Assembly (NCBI GenBank): GCA_950295325.1
Contig: OX485803.1
Location: 44,409,554 to 44,473,553 of the forward strand
DNA length: 64,000 nt
Direction of reading: 5' to 3'
DNA from: Polytrichum commune
Taxonomy: Eukaryota > Streptophyta > Polytrichopsida > Polytrichales > Polytrichaceae
The position numbers and the translations under genes are program-made. Position 1 is the stretch's first letter, and each line of letters opens with the position of its first letter. Under the pieces are notes generated by a model. The model ran no database searches. It was not told where the DNA came from and saw only the letters and a program-made list of their open reading frames with translations. Positions 56,333 through 64,000 of the stretch are shown here, in pieces.

Positions 56333-58048
56333 CTAAGAGAAATGAATTTTGTTCTTGAGTAATCTGCGGCCATACTCGTCGACCTCTGCCTGCGGGTACT
56401 CGCTGGGCTTGAAGTTGGTGATGGCTTCTTCCTTCTTAAAAAACAGAATCGCCATGTCGTAGTGCCGACCAGCCATCTCTTCGTCATCGAAGAGACCCAG
56501 ACAGAACTCGCGCTTCACTCCGCCATCTTTCAATGAGTATCTCGCCTCAAACTTGTTCACCTTCTTCTTCCAGGTCACGCCTTTCAAGGCAGAGGAGCCC
56601 CTGCTGAAGCCCAACCCACCCTTTCGCAGCTTCCATAGATAGTCCCTCACACTCCAGTCCTGATACTCCAAAACCTCAACTTCGTAGGCTTCAGCTGCGA
56701 AGTTCAATGCATATGATGGCCTTGAACTCGAGCTTCCCATATTTGGGTTAATATTATTGTCATGGGTTAACCCCATCTTGATGGCTGCCTTGTCATGCAC
56801 TGAGGCAGCTTCCTCACAGGTGTGGTACTGGCCGAGGTAGATCTGCACCCCAGCTTTAACTCTCTTTGATTTCCCCCTTAACCTTGCTGTAGCATTTTTT
56901 TGCTTCTGTTTACTTGGATCCCACACATGGGCCTCCCACTTCCCTGTGTTTTTATTGTACACTATCCCTCGGTACTTTGGGGCAGAGTTATCAACGGCGG
57001 CTACTTCGACTAATTTCCTCTTAATGCCTGGAAATTGCTGATGTGGTGCCAAGTTTTCGAAGGAGTTACGTTGTTGCACATCAGCATCGCCATCATCACA
57101 AGCTGGTGCAGGTTTTTGTTCTTGATTAATTTCAACCAAGTCCTCCTCCAAATCCATCAGCAGTGCTACAAGACTAGTACCACTGGAGCTGCTGCATTCT
57201 CCGGAGCAGCTAGCAACTAATGCAGGAGATCTGTTTTTCTCCTCACTTTCGAAAACCATTGGTGAGTTCATGGCAGCAGAGAATTCGAAGCTGTAACTGT
57301 TGTCATGCCACTGATACAATTCACGTGGTAATTCCTGTTCATGTGATGCATTGGGATCCCAGGTTGCCAGTGGAATTGCCACAGGTGGTTCATTTACCGG
57401 TGGAGCGAGGTTGGGAAGAAAATCCATAGCGAATGCTGATGTTCTTTGGGCAATATCGTCGAACTTAGGTTTCTTGCAGGGATTCATGAAACTGACCTGC
57501 AAATCTTCCAGCCAGGTCTCCTCCCGGCGAATGTCGTCTACTTCTACAGGTGATCCCTTGAAACTTATACAATCGCCGAAAGCAGTACGTACGCCTACTT
57601 TGGGTTTGGTGGTTGAAGTCCGGTCCGCTGTGGAGTACTTCCTCGTCCTGCTACTCCGAGGTCGGCGAAAAGATTTTGCCATATCCGGTGCCCTTATCCA
57701 GTGGTCGATGCCTGCTCGTGATGAAGAGAAGTCCAATCTAGCCTCCTCGACGTGATGATTATCTGCAGAAGACTGCACTACTAAGTCGGCGAAAAGATCA
57801 TTCTCTGCTGCACTGAGATGTGGGAAAATGTCAATGATATTTCCCTCCAAGTCATCAGAGGGCTCCGGTGGCAATATCATCGTCGCTGTTGCATAATCTC
57901 CCAAGTCGACGCCGGGATGCTCTGTTTCAGCTGAGTCGCGGAGAAGGTAATCTTCCAGCTGCGCTGCAATTTCACATTCTTCCCCATTCAATTCCCCAGC
58001 ACTGTTGCTCCTGTAGCTTAATTCCGGCCGGTTGGAGCTGGGAGCCAT
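56333..58048 (-). CDS. AP2-like transcription factor with two AP2 domains, intronless
   Basis: The protein has 571 residues. AP2 domain 1 is at about 355-450, starting APKYRGIVYNKNTGKWEAHV and including GVQIYLGQYHTCEEAASVHD and AALKM-like AAIKMGL. The linker has the family pattern YEVEVLEYQDW...LRKGGLGFSRGSS. AP2 domain 2 is at about 486-546: ALKGVTWKKKVNKFEARYSL, CLGLFDDEEMAGRHYDMAI and AITNF. The N-terminal 350 residues are acidic, Ser/Pro-rich and probably disordered, with possible activation motifs (DFLPNLAPP). Both domains are divergent from AINTEGUMENTA/WRI1-type consensus, and domain 1 has an insertion of basic residues. Most double-AP2 genes have several introns; this one has none. 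The uninterrupted long frame argues for a functional gene. Expected role: nuclear, sequence-specific DNA binding. Confidence 0.9.
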   Translation of the reverse strand: MAPSSNRPELSYRSNSAGELNGEECEIAAQLEDYLLRDSAETEHPGVDLGDYATATMILPPEPSDDLEGNIIDIFPHLSAAENDLFADLVVQSSADNHHVEEARLDFSSSRAGIDHWIRAPDMAKSFRRPRSSRTRKYSTADRTSTTKPKVGVRTAFGDCISFKGSPVEVDDIRREETWLEDLQVSFMNPCKKPKFDDIAQRTSAFAMDFLPNLAPPVNEPPVAIPLATWDPNASHEQELPRELYQWHDNSYSFEFSAAMNSPMVFESEEKNRSPALVASCSGECSSSSGTSLVALLMDLEEDLVEINQEQKPAPACDDGDADVQQRNSFENLAPHQQFPGIKRKLVEVAAVDNSAPKYRGIVYNKNTGKWEAHVWDPSKQKQKNATARLRGKSKRVKAGVQIYLGQYHTCEEAASVHDKAAIKMGLTHDNNINPNMGSSSSRPSYALNFAAEAYEVEVLEYQDWSVRDYLWKLRKGGLGFSRGSSALKGVTWKKKVNKFEARYSLKDGGVKREFCLGLFDDEEMAGRHYDMAILFFKKEEAITNFKPSEYPQAEVDEYGRRLLKNKIHFS

Positions 58049-58239
58049 GGTTAATTACTTTCTTCAGATTGCAAAATTAGGTCAAACTTCAGTCTGAGTA
58101 CTAAGCAAGGGTACAACCTAGTCAAACAAATTCTCAGTGGAACCCTAATCTGCACTCTAGGTCGAAGATCGAGATTCTCCGAACTTGGCAACTTGAATGA
58201 CAGACCTGGGGCATGACAAGTGCTCCATTTAATGCTCAC

Positions 58240-58245
58240 TTTATA
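58240..58245 (-). promoter_or_regulatory. Candidate TATA box of the AP2 gene
   Basis: On the minus strand the sequence reads ACTATAAAGTG, about 195 bp upstream of the ATG at 58048. Position and sequence are compatible with a TATA box, but no transcript supports it. Confidence 0.3.
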
Positions 58246-58313
58246 GTAGAGGTATTCAAAGTTTTGAAATTTGCCTCTCTTTGCCGCTCCCCTTGCCGGC
58301 ACCGTAGATGGTG

Positions 58314-58322
58314 ACACGTGGC
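58314..58322. promoter_or_regulatory. ABRE/G-box motif upstream of the AP2 gene
   Basis: ACACGTGGC contains the CACGTG core and fits the plant ABA-response element consensus. It lies about 270 bp upstream of the start codon. This suggests bZIP or bHLH control, possibly by ABA. It is a single short motif and could be chance. Confidence 0.35.
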
Positions 58323-59580
58323 ACGCTCGGATTCCAGCACCTGCCGAGACCATCCTGTGACCTGTCATCTTAGGGTGAAATAAATATTGGAATTGATGTA
58401 TGTGGGTGTTATTTGGTTCGATTTTCATATTCTCCAACTTCTATTGAATAAATTTACTTACACAATGAAAATCGTGTTGCATTTCCAAATCTACGATGAA
58501 ACATCAGCAAAAATATGACTAAAATAGGGTTCGGGAGATTTTTGAGATCAACCAGCTAAAATCCGCCTCTTCACAACTTCTACCGGTTTTTTTAGGATTT
58601 GACCGGTTGCAAACTTGTTGCCATTAATTTGGACCAGCCAATCTCCTATATTTTTTTCAAGAAATGGCTAATTTCCTCTTCATTGTAATGACAACGAGCC
58701 AAAAACTTGGGCATTGATAAGTGAGCCGGTTTCCAATGTAGCAAAATTATATCTAGAAACAACATACACCATTCAACAACAACGTCCAAAGAACATATTA
58801 ACATATAACAATAATATGTTATGATATCAACATCCAACAACAATGATCAACAATTCATTACATACAAGAAACAACAACAATGATCAACAATTTATCCATA
58901 GCACGATTTGAAGTTGAAATAACCCATCAACCGGTTGATGGCCATGGATTTACTCTTCCATCATTATACCTAGGTCTTAAAACCTCATATTAGATTTGAG
59001 GCCACAACATGATAAAAGAGTAACCTAACATACCATACTATATACAAAAATGAAATTCATCAAGTGTTAGAGTCTATGAAAGACCTTCATGGTGATCTTG
59101 ATAATGTACTAATGGTTTATTAATACATTCTAAACGCTAGCTATCAACAATGAAATGCAATAATGAAGCAAAAGCTTCGCCTATCCACCATTCACCAAAT
59201 CGCTACAAGCCTACAACAAACACATAACCTAAACCCTAGAACCAGATGATATCTAGCCCTAGATAAATCAAATCGGATGAAATCTACCTATTTCACAATT
59301 CATCCGGGTAAAAATCCTCCTCCTCAAAATGGTTGCCAGTTGAAATCCGTTTTGTTTTTTTTAAGCACCAGTTTCACATCCTCCACTTTCCCAATTCAAC
59401 CGGACTTTTCACAAAACCAACCAGCCAAAATTACACTAAATACCGGTTCTCCCTGGACATTGGACTAAAGTTTGGACTTCCCATGATTTAGTTACGGTTA
59501 ATATTAGAAGTGCATGTTTGTTGATTCCTTTAATGAATGCAAATGTTTTGCCAATTTTGCTCATTATTGAGTGCAAACTA

Positions 59581-60357
59581 CACTATATATGATATTCAAT
59601 GTCATATGACATTTTATGTCACTACAATAACTTTTTTAATGACACTTTCTATGAATAAGTTTACAAATAATGGCATCCCAACTTAGGGCCAGTTCACATA
59701 GGTCCCAAGTCCCACTCATGTTAGCGGGTCCTAACATGGAGGCAAAGTCCCAACTTTTCAACCTCAAGAAACCATTAAAATATGGTTAATTATCATTAAA
59801 GTCGGATCTTCATTATTTTATGCAAAAATGTTCACGGGACTTGTGTTGAGAGTTGGATCTAGCTTTTTGCTTGACCCGATTCTCAACACAAGTCCCGAGC
59901 CTCACCTCCAAAAAGTGTTGCCATGTAGGCATCCATGTCATACTTGGGACTTGGGACCTTGTGTGAAGTGGTAAGTCCCAATTTCAATGCTCTCAACGGC
60001 TAAGATTGCATGGATTGACCTCAAGTGACTTGGGACTTAGGACTTGGGACCCCGTGTGAACCAGCCCTTACTTTCAATTCATCCAAATGCCAGTTATTCA
60101 AACAAAGTTTGGTGGTACGATTTGCATCCTAACAAATTTGTGATGAATTATTGTCGTGGATGATTGAAATTTGGATGAACAATCACTTAGTAAGTGACAA
60201 TACTTGCAACACTATAAATCTATAACATCAAATTTTTTTACAAGGAATGACAAATACTGTTAGGTTAGCATTTAGTGTTGGTGACACAACGCCGCAATTT
60301 ATAATTAGTATTGAGCAAAACAACTAGAATTGGTGACACTAAATATCATATTTAGTG
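59581..60357. mobile_element. CACTA...TAGTG miniature element, copy 2, with an insert
   Basis: It starts CACTATATATGATATTCAAT and ends GACACTAAATATCATATTTAGTG-type sequence, matching the ends of 7010-7241, again with TA on both flanks. Without the internal 385-bp Tourist-like insertion it would be about 392 bp. The right end is itself an internal palindrome around ATATCATAT. Confidence 0.7.
59686..60067. mobile_element. Tourist-like (PIF/Harbinger) MITE
   Basis: TIRs start GGGCCAGTTCACATAGGTCC and, on the other strand, GGGCTGGTTCACACGGGGTC. A perfect TTA duplication flanks it (59683-59685, 60068-60070), the hallmark of PIF/Harbinger insertions. The 382-bp unit also has an internal hairpin (GGACTTGTGTTGAGA with its inverse TCTCAACACAAGTCC), so nearly the whole element can fold back. 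Confidence 0.8.
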
Positions 60358-60499
60358 TAGCTGATAAAATTTGAAAACGTAGTCCAATCTCTTTAAAGCA
60401 TGTGTCTTTACAGTGTTCGTTCTCTGATACTCACCTAACCACACTCGAATCAAATATAGGTATCCAATTAAGAAAAGTAACCAAATAACACCCGCATAC

Positions 60500-62515
60500 C
60501 TTAAATGTTCAAGACTCTAGCAACCCACCCACCCCACACTCATGCATTCATCAATGGCGGAGGGGGGAACACAATTGTAGCAATTGACCGCACCCTAAAT
60601 TATCGCTTAATGGTTTATAATTCCACAGTATTTTAAAAATCTCCTAATCTCCTAACTGTGATAATCTCTTCGATCCGGCACAATTTCCATGGGACATTTT
60701 GGGAAAAAAAATCCAGGCAATCAAGCATTGCAACTTCAGACAAACCCTAATCCATTTGGGACTCTTTTCATTTTCTTTGTTGAGTGACAATGAGTAACAA
60801 TTAGTAGTATGGCATCAGGTAGCTGTGGACAAGGATCCTAAAGTGTATAGTATTCTGCAACTAAACAACTAAAGGTCCAGCCACACATCCCGGTTAAGGC
60901 TCCAGTTAGAGTAAGTAACCACTCAAACTAAGGTTAAGGCATCTATAACTGATATCATAATAGAGTTTGCATATTTTTAGGAGTAATAATAGGGAATTAT
61001 TTTTCTTGCGAAGAGAAACAAACTCTAAGGAGATGCCAAGAACAATCTAATTTGTTTTATGAATATGAAAATTGTTACAAATTTCAAAGCGGTAAAGTTA
61101 GGGTACCACATATTTGATTTATAAAATGATCCATAAGCACTCATCTAGATTCTAATGCTTGGCTACGATAATTGTCAAAATTCTTATGAGGGTAATCAAT
61201 CACAAGCTGCCATCACATAAACCTTGACTATGTTCGCCTAAAAATTATAAATCTCATCCATATCGGGATAACATGACCCTAGTGAGTGGTTAAATGGACC
61301 TAATCGACTATGGATGCCTCAACCTTAGTTATATTATGCTCGCACTACCCAGTTAAGAGAGTTAGCTAACATATGAAGTAGCTAACCTATGTGAGAGAAA
61401 TAATCTATTTCAAGAGCCTAGTTAACTCATCCATAACCCTCATGCTAAGTAACTATTACAAATGAATAGCCCAAGTTTTTGTCTTGAATGCCCACCTTCA
61501 TTTCCCCAATCTCTTCTTTGTTATGCTACGAGGTGGATCACACTATTTCTTATATTTTCCTAAATTACCATTTTAAAACCATAAGATAATATTTTAATGA
61601 TAAAATGGTATTAATGTCATTTTATGCCCAATTTCATTTTAAAAAAAGTTGTAGGTATCATATTTGATTCTATTATAATCATAATAAAATGCAATTAGTG
61701 TGGCTTACAAAATTATAATGTATCATAATTAGTGTCATGTTCAAAATTTAGGCAAGTTGAGCAAAACTTTGGTCGGTCAATCTTAACTCCTCTCTTCAAT
61801 TGGTCAACCTTTGGTTAGTGGTAATTGAGATGTGCGGCCATGTAATCAATTAGCTCGCATATGAGTTACCATATAGGGATCCCCATTTCATCTTTACATG
61901 TGCCTAGAGTAGTTTCCACATGGGATACAAGTGGGTCATGGAAAATGTGAGCATGACACATGGCAAATTTTGAGGGGAGAATATCTATTTTTTATGGGAA
62001 TGAAGAGCCCTCGATTGATTCACTAACATTGCTAGCTAATTCTCCTAGCTAGGTGGTGCAACCATGAATTTAGTTAGCTAGAATTTTGGTTAGCTAACCC
62101 TCACTAACTCGTAAGTTATCTAATGCTCTTAACTAAGTGGTGCGGTTGGACCCTAACTTACTCATTACACACCTTAACAATTGCAAGTGTGCACTCGATT
62201 GTACTGCCATTGACCAAATGCATTAGAGACATAATGAGCTTAGAACGGGGAAAACCAACGACTAGTTCCATATGAATTGGTTGAGTTTGAGAATTAATTG
62301 GTTGAGGTTCAAGACAACAAGAAATCTACTAGTCATTTTAGGGGAATCTATAGAATATACCTCACATTAATATAAAGAAATTGAAAGATCATACCATGTA
62401 CAATAATCTCCTGCTTAAGTATGCACTTTGAACCGGAGCCGTTGGTGCGCACTTAGTTGGTAGGTGCTTACTTTACTCATATGGCTTTCTAGACCCTCTG
62501 ATTCAACTAACTCAC
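60500..62515. other. Intergenic DNA, no gene recognised
   Basis: AT-rich sequence. TTAGTTAGCTAA-type strings recur around 62020-62130. I find no domain, RNA gene or matched element ends. Confidence 0.55.
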
Positions 62516-62839
62516 AATGAGAAACGGGTGAAACTTGAGGCAACCCACTTCACCGAAGCCCAATTGTGTGAAATCATTGCAAAGTTGAGCAAGCCGAACG
62601 CGCTAAGCAAGTAGGCGCTATGGCGGGAGTATGAAGTTAGTGAAGGTGCCATCCAGAAAGTCTCAATCGGGAGAACATACTACAACAAAATCCAACCTAT
62701 CAAGGCATTTGTTGAATTTAAAAGTGCTACTGACTTCAAAGGCTTTGAAGCTCTACACAACATTGTCCTTGACATCGATAACCAATTGCTTTGCTCCGAT
62801 GGTCAAATGAAAGTTGGAGAGATGCATGATGAACTGTGA
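62516..62839 (+). pseudogene. Pogo/Tigger-like transposase fragment (HTH part)
   Basis: The frame reads NEKRVKLEATHFTEAQLCEI, then a LSKPNALSK string, a TAG, and ALWREYEVSEGAIQKVS. This matches the layout of the N-terminal psq/CENP-B-type helix-turn-helix of pogo-like DDE transposases. It then runs to LCSDGQMKVGEMHDEL and stops. In another frame a piece reading LRRFNETLTN, followed by an RQMTLHAIF string, resembles the C-terminal end of such proteins. The catalytic middle is missing, so it is an internally deleted relic. The assignment rests on motif layout only. Confidence 0.4.
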
Positions 62840-63581
62840 CATTGTTTGAGACGTTTCAATGAAACGTTAACAAATTGACATTTAATCTCAAGCAGAAGAA
62901 ATTCATGCATTCGCGGCAAATGACTTTGCATGCCATCTTCAAACGATAAAGTATTAACCCTACTTTTTGTCCAAAAATTTGTGCACTTAACCAGTGTGGG
63001 AGTCCAAATTCGACGGAAATACGGAAATACGGATTCATTTTCCGTATTCTACCCTGCTTATATGAGGATAATAGGGTCTCTTAGGATAAATTGATTGTAC
63101 TAGGAAATAAGGCATTCTAAACCCGCCTTGCGCGATAAAAAGGATAAAAAGTGGTATTATGACCGGTCCGTCAAATTGGATTAGGGGACCGTTTAATCAT
63201 GGTCCGAACCGCTGGTCCGGATCAAGTAACGGTCGCGCCAAGATTAACCAACGGTCCGGAAGTGGCGGTTACAACGGGTTTATGACGGTTGGGGGAAAAC
63301 CGTCGGAAAACGGTTGGCAACCGTTTTCCGTTAAACCCTAACGGTAACAATGGAAGGAAGAGGGGGAGGATATTTAAGGGTTTCTTCCTTCTCCTCCCCA
63401 CTTTTTGCAAGGAGAAAAAAATTGTTGAGTGAAAGAGTGGTGAGGCTGTGTTTGCTTTTCGAGCCGCCAGCAGTTGGATTGCTGGGACTCCATAATTTCC
63501 AGTCACCGGCGGTTGGCTTGCCGGGACTCCGTAGCAGTTGAGCGGAAGAGAGGGAACCCGGAGAGGAGAGAGTTTCCGTAA
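62840..63581. other. Possible 5' flank or LTR of the element at the window end
   Basis: TGTGGGAGTCC near 62995 could be an LTR start. A TATTTAAGG box lies near 63370. Two diverged copies of a TTGG(A/C)TTGC(T/C)GGGACTCC unit occur at about 63474-63491 and 63511-63530. GC content rises sharply after 63150. With the 3' side outside the window I cannot confirm an LTR. Confidence 0.3.
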
Positions 63582-63611
63582 TTGAGACGGAAGTTGAGAA
63601 AAGAGAGGAAG

Positions 63612-64000
63612 ATGCCGGAAACACGGGAAGAAGATCAGAGGGAACCCATCCCGATTCCGCTCAAAGCTCTCGTCCCTGCAATCCCAAAGGAGGACAGAGA
63701 ATTGCAGGAGCTAGCGGAGGATCTCCGGGTTATGGGCTGTTCGGGATTGCTTGCCAAACCCTGGAACCTCCGAGCGGAAAACACCCTCCGAGAGTTCAAG
63801 TTTGAGAGAGGTAATCAGTGATTAGGGACCAAGAGGAGGGATCCGGATAATTGGACTCCGGATGTGTGGAATAGGGTCTACGGGTTCCCGAGGGGAATTG
63901 CAGAGGGGTGGGCCGGCCGCCGCGATGGCCTATTCGCCGGAAAATTTAGAGGGGACGCGGACCCGAAGGACGGATTCCACCCCAGGAATTGCCGGAACAT
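63612..64000 (+). pseudogene. Interrupted unidentified open frame, truncated by the window edge
   Basis: From the ATG at 63612 (MPETREEDQRE...) the frame stays open apart from a TGA at 63819 and continues to the window end. After the stop it reads NWTPDVWNRVYGFPRGIAEG, then WAGRRDGLFAGKF and DPKDGFHPRNCR. The protein is rich in Arg, Trp and Gly and has the look of a retroelement or repeat-encoded protein. I cannot name a family. The single in-frame TGA in otherwise open sequence suggests a recently disabled or readthrough frame. Confidence 0.4.

Larger units (their letters stand above)
58398..60499. mobile_element. GTATGTGGGTG TIR element, full copy with nested inserts
   Basis: The left end GTATGTGGGTGTTATTTGGT and the right end (reverse complement GTATGCGGGTGTTATTTGGT) match in 19 of 20 bases. 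The length is 2102 bp, including the CACTA-ended element at 59581-60357, which in turn holds a Tourist-like element. No transposase frame is visible and no clear target duplication is seen. Shorter relatives are at 7987-8370 and 9300-9495. The body between 58500 and 59460 contains several ACCGGTT strings. Confidence 0.7.

Noticed and set aside
1-64000. tRNA, rRNA, snoRNA genes and CRISPR-like arrays
   Set aside because: I looked for tRNA arm patterns (GGTTCGA-type loops) and spaced repeats. Candidates near 17455, 25618 and 40875 could not be folded into cloverleafs, and all repeat arrays are contiguous tandem or inverted repeats without unique spacers.

Overview
This window is nuclear DNA from a plant, most likely a land plant with a large, transposon-rich genome. 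The evidence is spliced genes with GT/AG introns, a nepenthesin-type aspartic protease, a double-AP2 transcription factor, and plant-type LINE, Ty3 and Mutator-like elements. I see only two probably functional host genes in 64 kb. I cannot name the species.

Layout. Positions 1-19986 are AT-rich intergenic DNA with short TIR elements (7010-7241, 10586-11262), microsatellites and decayed repeats. An aspartic protease gene lies on the + strand at 19987-24118 in four phase-0 exons; its first exon is a short signal-peptide exon. From about 25.7 to 54.7 kb there is a stack of nested transposons. A degenerate LINE on the minus strand (ORF1, endonuclease, RT) is split by two copies of a 0.97-kb solo-LTR family, here called LTR-A. 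LTR-A copy 1 (28122-40944) is itself split by a 2.1-kb TG...CA element (28190-30299) and by a 9.8-kb MULE (30686-40445). LTR-A copy 2 sits inverted inside the MULE. LTR-A copy 3 (46049-54425) is split by a young, nearly complete Ty3 element (46955-54357). An intronless double-AP2 gene lies on the minus strand at 56333-58048. From 58398 to 60499 there is another three-level nest of TIR elements. The right end carries a decayed pogo-like transposase fragment and the start of an unidentified interrupted open frame.

The most unusual unit is the Ty3 element. Upstream of gag it carries three small ORFs; the third is an RNase H with all four DEDD catalytic residues. The RNase H of the pol polyprotein has lost its first catalytic Asp. 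The order therefore reads LTR - orfA - orfB - RNase H - gag - protease - (TAG) - RT - degenerate RNase H - integrase - LTR, with LTRs about 99 % identical.

The second unusual unit is the MULE. It has a decayed SWIM-type transposase gene and a second convergent gene coding for a CCHH-like finger and an acidic tail. It also holds a 50-bp palindrome, a 22-bp minisatellite and repeat arrays on both sides of the transposase. Undisrupted LTR-A copies act as empty sites that confirm the insertions and order them: LINE, then LTR-A copies 1 and 3, then the 2.1-kb element, the MULE and the Ty3 element, with LTR-A copy 2 after the MULE.
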